Below, in pieces: positions 23,786-35,279 of a DNA stretch of 43,323 nucleotides. The translations under genes and the position numbers were made by a program. The DNA is taken from the NCBI RefSeq assembly GCF_000485595.1, contig NW_014577515.1, positions 38,285-81,607 of the forward strand. Direction: 5' to 3'. Below the pieces are notes generated by a model that saw nothing but the letters and a program-made list of their open reading frames with translations, did no database searches and was not told the origin of the DNA. Source of the DNA: Priapulus caudatus (lineage: Eukaryota; Priapulida; Priapulimorpha; Priapulimorphida; Priapulidae). Each line of letters begins with the position of its first letter. Position 1 is the stretch's first letter.

Positions 23786-23860
23786 ATTCGAGATTTCAAA
23801 GATTTTGGATTGGCGCAAGCGATGAGAATAATAAGAGACACTTTACCTTGGTCTAAACTG
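23786..23860 (+). CDS. Candidate 25-codon exon, unidentified (weak)
   Basis: Bounded by acceptor ccaacag (ends 23785) and a good donor gtaagc (23861). In one frame it reads IRDFKDFGLAQAMRIIRDT followed by LPWSKL. In another frame it reads DSRFQRFWIGASDENNKRH and then reaches a stop. The length is a multiple of three. There is no family match, so it may be chance. Confidence 0.22.
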
Positions 23861-24614
23861 GTAAGCTCACTGAATACAAAACTGACCGCCAATTGAACCC
23901 AACAACGCGGGAAATAATGAGCAGTTCCCAATGATGCGAGCCCGACTCCATATGAAATGGAATAGAATGACAGTACATTAGCTCTCGGCGCTCCGATATG
24001 TGAAACTCAACCATGATTGTTATTCGCCTATTATAGAGATTAGGTACATATAGTTACCGGAAATAATTTGCATGCTACTATTGAAACTGCGGGAGTTTCG
24101 ACTTGCACTAGAATTATCGTCTGCGTATATCGCGCGCCGTTCTTTTTACGTAATATGACAACCACTTCGTTCGCAAAACTCTCTGTATAGCTACGAAATC
24201 CGATATTTATTTAGTACCATAGTTGTTGGGATGATGAGATGTATATTAGGACAATTATATTTCGAATGTCAAGTAGAGTGGGACACAGCGCCTGTCTTTG
24301 TGGTCTAGTCTACGTTTATATGAATGAACCCCATTTAAAACATGATATATTGCGTGACTAGTAAGTTGTAACCCTTAGCAAGTATATCTAATCACAGTAA
24401 ATGGTGACCGTTTATAGGTTTCATGCTATAGAACGACTGTCCTCGCATTATTCAACACAATTGCTTTAAATTAGTGGTTGCCAGCGGATGTTAATCCAAT
24501 ATCAGTATCACTAGTTTTCAACACCGGGCACTATTGTTACTGCAGATGTGGACATTCCCAGAGCGGTCTTCACTGTCGAGTGATGCTGGCGGTAAACCGT
24601 GAATTTGGACCTAC
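23861..24614. other. Intergenic, no gene seen
   Basis: AT-rich sequence without recognisable exons or repeats. Confidence 0.5.
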
Positions 24615-24660
24615 TAAAAATATGGCCTATAGATTACTAGGAATATAGGCCATATTTTTA
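24615..24660. repeat. Perfect 17-bp stem hairpin
   Basis: TAAAAATATGGCCTATA at 24615-24631 is the exact reverse complement of 24644-24660, with a 12-base loop. No U-tract terminator logic applies in this eukaryotic setting. It may be a tiny MITE or a protein-binding palindrome. Confidence 0.9.
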
Positions 24661-24754
24661 ATATGAGCAAAAACATGTGTTTCTCCTTCCTGGTAGACGC
24701 GTGAGACTGCGATCATTCTTGCTTGACAGTCGTCCCAGTGTGAGTTCCTGCGTT

Positions 24755-25035
24755 CTGTCAGTCAGTCTGTCGGTCTGTCTCTCTGCGTGTCTGTCTGTCT
24801 ATCTGTCTGTCTGCCTATCTGCCTTCCTGTCTGTCTGCCTGCCTGCCTGTTTGTCGGTCTCTATCTATCTCTCTCTATCTCTCTCTCTCCCTCTCTCTCC
24901 CTCTCGCTTGCTCGTTCGCTCGCTCGCATACTCTCGCTCGCATACTCCCGCTCTCTTCTTCTCTCTCGCACTTTCTATCTTACCCTCTCTCTCCCTTTCC
25001 GCCTCTATCTCGTTCTCGTGCACTCTCTCACCCTC
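24755..25035. repeat. CTGT/CTCT pyrimidine-rich low-complexity tract
   Basis: CTGT tetramers pass into CTCTCT and CTCG runs. Two overlapping ORFs of Ser/Leu-rich composition are artefacts. It lies just upstream of the TATA-like site at 25133. Confidence 0.93.
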
Positions 25036-25132
25036 TGTCTCTCCGAAGCATCATCGTACGTGTCTGCACTCTCACCTCGTATTGCTCTACACGTGCAAAT
25101 GTCAGAAATAGAGACAACGCAAGGCACGAGAG

Positions 25133-25610
25133 TATAAGCAGACGATCGCACGCGATGACGATTGGTGGTGACGCCTGTTCCAACCCTCAACTCTCGCAGA
25201 ATGCAAAACTCATTACCGCAGTGACATACTGCATCGCATATTCCAAGCGCCGATGCAAAACGGAGTCTGTTACACGCACGCGAATAACCAGCACGCACAG
25301 AGAGCAGATATACGAATCGGATTTCGATACGGAACGCTTCCACCCATCGAATCTCACTAACACGCACACATACACACACACACAACAAAACCATTTACGC
25401 CTAAAACCGTATACCTAGGCGCTAACGACGGCTAGTCCTAGTCGCCAGACGCCGCCTCCCGCGTTCACGATAGGAGTAGAAGCTCGCCTCGTGTCAGATT
25501 ATCCGCGCGCGGGTCCGTCCGTCCGTCCACGAGTGATAAACAACAACGACGACGGCGGCAGCGACGAGAAGGAGGTACGGCCGATGCTCCGGCGGTATAG
25601 CTGCTTGCCA
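25133..25610 (+). promoter_or_regulatory. Possible + strand promoter and first exon, gene not found
   Basis: TATAAGCAGA at 25133-25142 is identical to the ten bases at the predicted GPCR promoter. A very strong donor, TTGCCAG|gtgagt, follows with the exon end at 25610. An ATG at 25584 would give MLRRYSCLPG before the donor. The frame upstream of it is open to a TAG near 25419 but has no earlier ATG. The region from about 25430 is GC- and CpG-rich. I could not find a second exon, so the product is unknown. Confidence 0.3.
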
Positions 25611-28097
25611 GGTGAGTCGCGAGACGACGGGCGACGACGCCGGCGCGCAGACGTACGCGCGACTGACGCAGACGCCTCGCAGCCGCCGGTCTATGAAGCA
25701 GAACCTATGATCATTCAACTCTACGAAGTGGAGCAACGACTGCCGCTCACCGACATCCGCGCGACTGCGGCTCCATTGAGCGGCCAGGCTAAAAGTGTAA
25801 AAGGCCATGGCACGGATCGCTCGGCGCGCCGTCTTCCGGGGTATTACTGGGTCACATCGCATTCGCCCGCTCGCCGCGCTTTTCTGCTCGGCAACTGCCC
25901 TCTTTTGTGGGCGGCGAGGCTGCTGCTGCTACTGCTGCTGCAACATTAGCAGAGGTCATTGGCACCGTTACTGCGCACCGGTCCGTCTCGCCGCTAGCAT
26001 CTCTGCGTCGTCGGCGGCGGTCACGCTTCTTTTTGAACTCTCGTGTCGAAAGGCGTTAGCAGCAGCAGCAGCGATTCCGATTGGCGACGACATGAATGAG
26101 ACGTAGCTGGTAGGAGGGCAGGAGTCGTCGACGAGACCTCGAGTGCCTGCTCGATCATTAGAACGAAATAGAGACGACAGGTGTGCATTCACGAGATACG
26201 CTAGACTATTAGAGATGCCTATACGGTCGATTGCAGTTCATTTATTACAAATTTTCAGTCACTTCACAATTACGTCGACAGGTGTATTGTATCGTGGAGG
26301 CAGTGATGTATATTAAATATGTGTTACAATAGTGATCATGCCATCATTCATTGGCAAAATGCATATATAATAATCAAGAGTCCATAATAGAAATGTTCAA
26401 TTATGAACTCTTGATAATAATTAAACATGAATTGCACACGCAAGTGTTTGCACATTTTCAGCTGAGCGTAGCTCAGCCCGCTTCCATTCCAGCAATGTTT
26501 ATAACACAGGAAACCTGAAAACACCTCAAGACTGTTAAGGATTTTGTGTGAATCCTACAAACTGTACGTTGCAATTACAGAAAATAATCGCATTACGAAA
26601 AGCCGCTACGCTCCTGAGTAACTAACAAGGAGAATATAGCTTATAAGTTATATCGGCCATATAATCTCTGAGCTTACCAAAATAATTTTTTGCTACTAAC
26701 GTGTGCGTTTATACCGACTATAAATGATAAAAACAGTAATCCTTAACAAGCATTGGATACAAATAACAGCATCTAACTTCGCAACATGTGATCGCTAAGT
26801 TATCCTATCCATATGAGTTAATCGTAATAAAAATATAATTTAGTCGATTTATATAATTTCTATAACTTTAACATGTGAAATGTAATTATGTGTACAATAG
26901 CCACATTTGATAGTGGGGAATCCCGGTGGGGTTTATATCATAACAATAAACATAAGATAATGTGTTCAAATTGTTATAAAGAGGGTTTGATACTTATTAC
27001 ATGCTTGTATTTTACAGTAGCTATAATGATATAAAACTGTGATTAATTATGTATCAACACAATCATAACACATTAGAACAGTATCGCTTTACACACAGCG
27101 CGACGCATATAAACAACAATCTTATAAAACTAATAATACCACACGATAGGCCATATGAAATCGTAGTATTATAATACTGACAAATACAGGGGATATTTAA
27201 CAACAACATTTAAAATATATTCGTTAGTTTAATTAGTATATAAAAATTACGAGGCCATACACACATTTCACACACCCACGCGGCGAATGGGCACGATGCA
27301 ACAAGCACACGTATTGACTAAATCTTCTTGTACTTTTTAGAGAAAATCTTTTGTAATTCACTCGCTACTTAGCTCAAGCATCTGCCAACTAATTCCGACG
27401 TTGCACGCTTAATTTGTTGGTCAGAGGTATTCTTACTTAGTAAATCGCTGCAAGTTGTAATTTAGGGGTGATATATCTAACGCAGGTACGTGTGGGGTGG
27501 GGGGGATATGGAGGTCTCGTTAAATGAGTGACATCGGTCGAAAAGGCTGGTAGAGCTATGGCATTCCCCCATCGTCAGTAATTGCAATAGTTATTTTATA
27601 TTACAATGGTAATTGCAATGACAATTGAGATTCATTCGTGAGAGAATTTTCGACGATTAAACGTTAAGATCGAAACGTCTTGTGTTGACGCTTGAAGTTA
27701 GCAATGTGCCGTGGAAGCAAATATATGAATAAATACGCTCGTTATAAGCTTAATCTGCAATATGGGACGTATTCCGACAGGGCGTTTTGATATTTCGTAA
27801 TTTACGCAACTATACCTATTTACAAAATTGTTCGAACGTAATTCGCACTGAACGCGTGTCCAAGTACCGCGCCACGCGTGCGGCCCCCGCTAACATTGCA
27901 CACGCTTGAAGTAGGCCTAGATATCCGGCTACCGCACACGCCCGTACAGCTGATCTAACATGCCACTCCGAGTGTGAACAAAACGAAAGCGGTAACAAAA
28001 TGCACATCTACTGCCGGATGACGTTGCCACGACAACGTCGACAACTTGCAGGCGGCGATGACAACCATTGTGTTGCTACAATGATACGCGTTCTTTC
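25611..28097. other. Intergenic / 3' flank of ZP gene; CpG-rich block then AT-rich DNA
   Basis: 25611-26200 stays GC-rich. A 99-codon ORF from the ATG at 25807 has no domain, and I do not call it. 26200-28097 is AT-rich and holds the hairpin at 26373-26415, but no exon. The left part of 27.2-28.1 kb would include the 3'UTR of the minus-strand ZP gene. I saw no clear polyadenylation signal for it. Confidence 0.45.
26373..26415. repeat. Hairpin related to the one at 15621-15678
   Basis: ATCAAGAGTCCATAATAGAA at 26373-26392 pairs with 26396-26415 with two mismatches. The core ATCAAGAGTCCATAATAGA is shared exactly with the hairpin at 15.6 kb. Confidence 0.85.
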
Positions 28098-28300
28098 CTA
28101 AGGCTTATGGTGAATGGTTGGCATTTCAAACATCTCGTGCATATTTGGGGCGCCTTGCCTATACTTTCTGCGCATGCCCAGGAAGAATGCCACACTTACA
28201 AATACCAAGAGTAGGAGGAGCATCAGCGTCAGAGAGATGGCCAATGTCGACTTTGATATGCATCGCGAATTCTGGCGACTGTATCCCGGCGCGTTCATAC
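28098..28300 (-). CDS. Terminal exon: transmembrane helix and cytoplasmic tail
   Basis: After MNAPGYSRQNSRCISKS comes a hydrophobic helix (LAISLTLMLLLLLVFVSVAF), then a basic stop-transfer MRRKYR and a short tail ending PTIHHKP with stop TAG. The acceptor is cgttacag before 28300. Topology is type I with the matrix domain outside. Confidence 0.9.
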
Positions 28301-29788
28301 CTGTAACGTAAGCAACAAGAATGAAAATCTATTACAAGATGGTGGTTATAACTTTAGGCGCATGCAATGAACCTTGATCTTAATTTGAAACTTCCTGTAT
28401 TGCACGATAAATATTTTATCGCTCATTGATCTTTGTGTAAAGTTTAGTTGTCGTACAGTGTCATAATTTTAATATAGGATCTGACCTCAATATGGTTAGC
28501 GTTACGTTTGCGTTCGTGTTCGGTTATCATAATGTATACAATTATTATGAGTAGGACCTACATTTTTGCCGTGAAAGCGGTCTTCTAAAATGAAGTCGTT
28601 AGTGTAGCCGTTTTCGTAGCCACGGGGATATAAGCACATAAACTATTGCTCATTTCGCTTTCATTGCACAGTTCATAAGCACCTGCCAATATGGCAACCT
28701 TTTGGTTGTTTATACGTCATCCCCCGTGTTCGTCGGTATGTACTAATAGATAATAACTAAAAACCCGAGTTTGCTCCAAACTACGCATGCGATTTAACGT
28801 CGATATTACTACAAGCATATATGGGCTTGACGAGAGATACGAGTGCAATATACCATGAACACACAACGTGATCATCAACTTTCCTCACCTATCGGAAACT
28901 GTCCGTCTATATGCTCGCCGGGAAGAATGATTTTGAGGCCTCTGTAGACATTGGTAATTTTGGTTACATCCGATTGCGCCTCATCTGTCGATCTCTTTCG
29001 CCTGCTTCTGCTTTCGTCGTCGCACGTCCGCTGCAAACATATTGCTCGTGTCATTGTTGTCGTAAAAGCAATATCTAAAATTCATATTAGGCTTATGGCT
29101 GAATAGAAATGTGCGTTTTTGCGTAACGTTAACAAAACCTAAATTGATGCGAGCGAATTTCGCATTACATTGAGATATAACGTCAGTACCCTCTTGCATC
29201 CAACAATGATATTTTCGCGGGGAGATTATATATCACGCCGAGCGATTTCACAGCGTCGTGAACTACGCTTAGAGAAAGCATGCATAGAGTACAGCGTGTT
29301 CGTATACGGATCACGTAACGCGTTCATACAGTGACACAAAGACAACACTATAAAGATCCTTACCGGTCTACACTTGTTTTTACAGACGTTGACGTTGCAC
29401 TCGAAATACACGTTGTCCTTGTCGGGGAATTTGAAGCTCTTGAACACCGCGTAAACGTATGTTTCGCCATTGTTGTTGTAACGCGGATTCTTGTTGAACG
29501 CTCCGATGAGTTGTTTATTAATGGGACACCTGTCAGCAAAGGGATAATTATCATGATTAAATGCTATCGTGTTAACAGTGTTATGTTTGTACACCATACT
29601 TCGTAAATACACTTTACTAAACAAAAAATCCTAAGCCGGGGACCAAACTTTTCCGTGTCTATGTACTGCAAGAAATACTTGAATTATAATTTGTATAATT
29701 TGATTAATACCGTTATATGCGAAGCGATGAATTTGACATTGCTAAATGAAATTAACATACTATTATTAACATACGATGTTTAGGCTAG

Positions 29789-29825
<37 letters not shown>

Positions 29826-30218
29826 CCATTTTTTCATCACCCATAAAAAAGGGCTGACATCTACACATAAAACAACACATAATTACCAATAGGATTTGTC
29901 GTTTTTATTTATTACAGCTTCGAGATTGTTGAATATACATAAAGAAATGCGAGGAAAATATAGCTCCCGCATCGAACATTCACTGCAAAAGTGATCTTTA
30001 ACTTTGGGACTAAATGCGCACGCTGATATCTCGACATCAACGTTTCTAATTCGACAGGAACTTGCGTCATTCGCCACGCACGCACATTATGCGATTCGAT
30101 AATGTGTAGCTACAAAACTAGCTGAGAGTTTTTCACATCGTAACTAAACGAAAAGTCATTACTAATATCTGGGGTTAATAATGACAAATTACAAATGTAC
30201 AATTTTTTGCAATTTTTT

Positions 30219-30270
<52 letters not shown>

Positions 30271-31558
30271 CATACCCGTCCGTGTCTATTAGGTTCACCT
30301 TGCCTAGAGGAGTACCACTGTGGGCGTAACAGTCCGTTACCCAGATATCCCAGTTTCCTATGCGACAAAATGAAGATTTTAATACGCTACATGTAGTTTT
30401 ACATAAAACAGTATATAAGATAATAAAGTTTGAGATTAAACGAGATTCGTCCCTATTCATCGTATCTGAGAACGAAAGAGTCATAACTGTGTTACTTCTA
30501 TACCACCCAGAAGTTATACGACCATAGTTCATGCACGCCCGCCGTGCGTAGTTTTCAGCAGTAGCTTTAACATTTAGAGACTCTGTCTGGACCTGCCATC
30601 TGGAACGTATTTATTAATAGCGAGAACATTTCCAATCAGCACACTCTTACCAGTATCCTTGTAGTGAACGACGATGGATGCTAGTTCGCCAACCACCAGT
30701 GTAGAGCTAGGCGAAGAACGTGGATCTTTGCCTGCCACTACCTTGAGGTATATATCCGGCAGTGGGACAGGGGATGTTTCAAACGCACCGCCTTGAATAT
30801 GCCTGTTTACGGACACACATGTATCTTAGTATGGTATATTTGATAAAATATAGAAACGCTAAATATATCAACGCAGAATTAAAAGCTAAATTTGCTGTCT
30901 TGGGAACTGCGCAAAAAATCCGTGTCACATGTTAGACTCCGGTTTTCGAATGTCGGGTTTGCAACGGATGTTAACTATTATCTGGCTCAATTGGAACCAT
31001 CCCAGACGACATTTTTTCGCAATGACGCGTAAAACGTTGCTTGCAATACGCCGTCGGTATATTGTACTAGGTCAAAGAGATGCTTCAACAGACACGCATG
31101 AATGCGATTATCATGAAACGCCCTTTCGTACACTGCTGCCACCTCGCGGTATGCTGAGTATCGACGAAAGAAATCGTGTCGCGTCAATAGCGTCTCGCGT
31201 TAAATGCCAATCAATAAACCTAAGTTAGCTCATTGACCTAAATAATTACGAGCCAAATATATCTGTAGAATACTCACGCGACACCGGTTTGCACTGCGAC
31301 GTTGTTTGCGTGTATTATTGGTGTGGAGCATGACACGGTGTAAGCTCTGTCTGAAGGACCCAGAACACCTGACTGCCGATCGTTCATCACGACGATGGTG
31401 TTAGCGAACGCCTGATGCGCAGTACCGGTATCATACTGAAAATACACGCGCACACATACGTGAAATAACTGATAATGGACTATTGATAATGGACTATCGA
31501 TTATGATTAAAGGGATTACGTCACTGTAATTGCGATTCGTCTTACAAAACATCAGGCT

Positions 31559-31594
<36 letters not shown>

Positions 31595-31666
31595 CCACCC
31601 GCACGCAAGCACGCACGCACACGCGCGCACACACACACACACGCACGCGCGCACACACACACGCAC

Positions 31667-31703
<37 letters not shown>

Positions 31704-31707
31704 CAAA

Positions 31708-31758
<51 letters not shown>

Positions 31759-34700
31759 AACATATATATATATATAATGACAAAATAAACTTATAGTTAC
31801 TTAACTACATGTGAAAGAAGCATATATCTTACTAATTAGACTCGATTGATATGTATATGAATTTCGCTAGGAACAAGGTGATTATCAGTTCGAGTATGAT
31901 AGAGCATCATCGGCCATGCTAACGATGCTCACTAATATTCATACCTCGCCCCTGAAATGACCCTATACTGCAACGGCTTCGCGTGATTCCCCGTCAAACT
32001 GTCATTTTTTTCAAAAACAGTCTACCTAAAAACCCATCACGGCATCCACGGTCTGGAGTTATCGACAGAATTAATTAACGTTATTATCATAATTAACGTA
32101 ATTAACTTACGACGTCGCCCGCTTCCTGAACTCCGCATCCGTCGAGCGGGAACTCGACGACGGGGTCGGCACTGGTGAGGATCTCGGACGTGCAGCCCGG
32201 CGTGTTGAAGTACTCTCTCGCGTACACGAGACCCGTGAACTGACGCTTGAAGTGAAGGTTGACGGCCATGACCCGCCGCTCCGTGTCGCACTGAACGTCG
32301 ATGTCTGGCGCCGCAGAGAGAAACGCAAAAAAGGTGTAAATACTAGGCAGTGTCTGATGGAGGCAGGGATGAAGCTCATGTTCTCGCGTTTATCAACGTA
32401 CGGTCATGAAACGAATAAACAGAATAAAAATGAATGAGTAATTATTTAATTAAATAAATAATTATCATAAATATGATTTAATTCCATGCAGCAATATTCC
32501 GCCGTATTGCTATGCACACATAAGGTTTTAAGAAACACACATGAAGGATGTACGCGGGCATCAGCCGGATAAAATTTCTGTGACAAATTATAAATAAAAA
32601 TGACGCACAATTATTGGATAAACTTTACGAGTTTAAAAGCGTTCGTACCGGTTAGCATTTCGTCGATCGTTGGCCCATCTCCGCCGCCAGTATACGGCGT
32701 TTGTGTCGTAAATTGATAACCGTACGACTCCCTGCCCGTCGTTGATGGTGTAGCCTGCGTGGTCGCATACCGGGTTGAACCGCCCCGTGCTTGCTCGTTA
32801 CCCTGTCTGTCATCATCATAAACCCGCGCGCCGGCACTGGAGCGACCGTCGTCCCACGGGTTTAGAAACCCGGCCCGTTGCTGTGCAGTCGCTCGGCTGT
32901 TGGAAACAAGTTGAGGCCGCCTCGTCGTTGTGCTCCAGGGGAAATAGTAATTACTGATTCTCGCGTTTGCGAACTGATTGCCGTCGGCGGCGTCGAACTC
33001 GGTGTAAGAGGGTTCGTCGGCTCGCTGGTCGGCGCCGTACGCGTCAACAGCGTCGCGTACGGCGACGCCGACCTCGGCTCGTTCTCGAATCTGCTGCGTC
33101 GGCGCGCTCGCTTTATCGAATTCGCCCGCCTTGCCGCCGACGACGAGCGCGTTGAGCGGCAACGGAACTTTGCCGTTGTTCTTCGTCCACGGATTGAAGA
33201 GTCCCCGCTCGTCGAACGATCCGAATCCGTTATCCGGTCCGCTTACAGGCACGACCTGTCCGGTGCCGCTGCTTGTCACGCTGGGGTTGTTGTTGATCGA
33301 GCCACCAGCGGCGACGACGAGCGGTACGGTGGGACCGCTCTGGTTGTCACCGTACGCCTGAGTGTTGTACGTGTACGTGCCGCCGGTAAGCGGGTTGTAG
33401 ACGGAGAGGCGCGACGGAGTTTTGCCTTCCTGTTGATAACCGGATTGGAATATTCCCTCCTGGCTTTCGTATCCGGTTCCGTATCCCGGCGACTCTTGCT
33501 GCGACGGGTATTGCGGTTTCTCCTTAACGGGAACTCCGACGTTCGTGTAGGCGCCGTAGTTTCCCACCTGCACCTTCTCGGGCTCGGGTTCTTGCGCGCC
33601 GACGTACGGGTTTACAATGCCACGCGCATCTCCCGCGCGCGCTGCCCCTGTCGGCTGTGAAATCTGTACGCTGTACGTAGGCCTGTGTTGGCTGTTAAGC
33701 TGCAGCGGCTGCGATCCATCTCTAACGGGAATCTGCGCGTTATGAATCGCGCCCGTCGGCGAGAAATCCGGCTGAGAAGAAACGACGTATTTGTAAGACT
33801 CAGGCGCCGCCGCTCCCGCTCCGTGCTGGTTCAAATTCTGCAGTCCGCCTACATTCGCTCCGCCGCTCTGCGGAAACTGTCCAATGGGCGTTTTGTCAGC
33901 AACCTGAGCTTCGAGTACATTCGGCCGGTAATTGCGCTCCTGTACTTGCACGCCGACGTTCGTATAGGCCGGGTGACTTCCTATTAGGACGGTGCGTCGT
34001 TTCTCGTTAATCGGAACGCCGACGCTCGCCGTCTGCTTTGCCGTGTTGAACGACACGTACGGCTTATCCTTGACAGGCACGTCGATGTTGTATGCTTGGT
34101 CCGTTTGCGTGAAGTCCTGCTGCTGATGCTCTTCCCGGTCGAGTAGGGCTGATATCTGCTGCTGCTGGCGCTGCAACTGCTGGGCTTGCGCGGTACCGTC
34201 GAAAGAAAGGCGCGGGCTTATGTCACCCGCATTCTGTATTATACTAGCAGGAAATTCTGGCAATTGTTGTGCGCCTTGGTAGTCGCGCGCAGAGACTCCT
34301 ACGTGTGCAGTCATTCCGCGCCCAAATGCTGGCATGAGATCTTGACGTTGTTGCAACACGCCGGAGTAGTTAATAAGGTTTTCCGGTTGATTTGTATCCT
34401 CTGCTGGCAAACTAACGCCTTCAATCGGCGATAGATGGCGCGCCTCGTCAACATTGACACCGATATTACTGGAATAGCGTGCATCGACATTATCGGCTCT
34501 TCCCTGGCCCTGGCCCGCTGTCAGACCAACGTTGGCATCGTAGAGTTGTCCGTTGGCCGATTTTAGTGCATCCAGCGAGTAAAATCCTTGCGGGATGAAA
34601 TCGGTGTCTAAATCGGGCGATGCCGCACCCTGATTATCGAAATAACCATTTTGCGATAGCAACCCATTGTCTACCGGCGCGCCCACGTTCGTGTACATTT

Positions 34701-35233
34701 GAGAATTACCGACTCTGATCGATTCCTGCGCTTCGCCGACGGGCAGACCTAGGTTGGCGCGATACTGCGACCCGCGGAAATCCATGGCTGGCTGTTCGGC
34801 ATCGACGGGTTCGTAGTAGGGCGAGTTGAGGCCGGGGTTGAAGCGCGCTGCATTCTGCTCGCCGTAGGCGGCGTAGTAGCGCTGGTCATCGGTCACGTCC
34901 GGCGCCTGTCGGTCGGCGAGTTGGTCGTCGTAGCGCGGCGGAGCGCTGCCGCCGTCGGCGTTGCCGACGCTCCAGTAGTGCGGCTGCGGCGGGAACACGC
35001 CCTCGTTGAGATTCTGCGAGGCGTCGGCGGGAGAATTCCAGTCCGGCACGAAGCTTCCGGCCTGATTTCCGTTCTGGTCGGCAGCGAAACTTAGACTGGC
35101 TCTGGTTCTTTGCGGAAGCGAGTCTGTCGGAACGTCCTGCGGATTTTGATGTACGTCGGCTTTGTCGGGAGCGGCCAGCCCGGCGGTGTACTGTCCCATG
35201 TTGTAAGCATTGTCCTGCTGCTGCTGCTGCTGC

Positions 35234-35279
<46 letters not shown>

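Noticed and set aside
24677-25137. Ser/Leu-rich ORFs resembling signal-like hydrophobic proteins
   Set aside because: They are translations of CTGT/CTCT microsatellite.
25807-26106. 99-codon plus ORF with an ATG and hydrophobic N-terminal part
   Set aside because: The Cys run comes from a GCT/GCTACT simple repeat. It has no domain, no promoter at a fitting distance and no support in other frames.
29883-30077. 64-codon minus ORF inside repeat copy 2
   Set aside because: The matching frame is not preserved in copy 1 and it lies within a ZP intron.
30929-31228. 99-codon plus ORF and 66-codon minus ORF in a ZP intron
   Set aside because: The flanking ZP exons join in phase without them, and neither has a domain.
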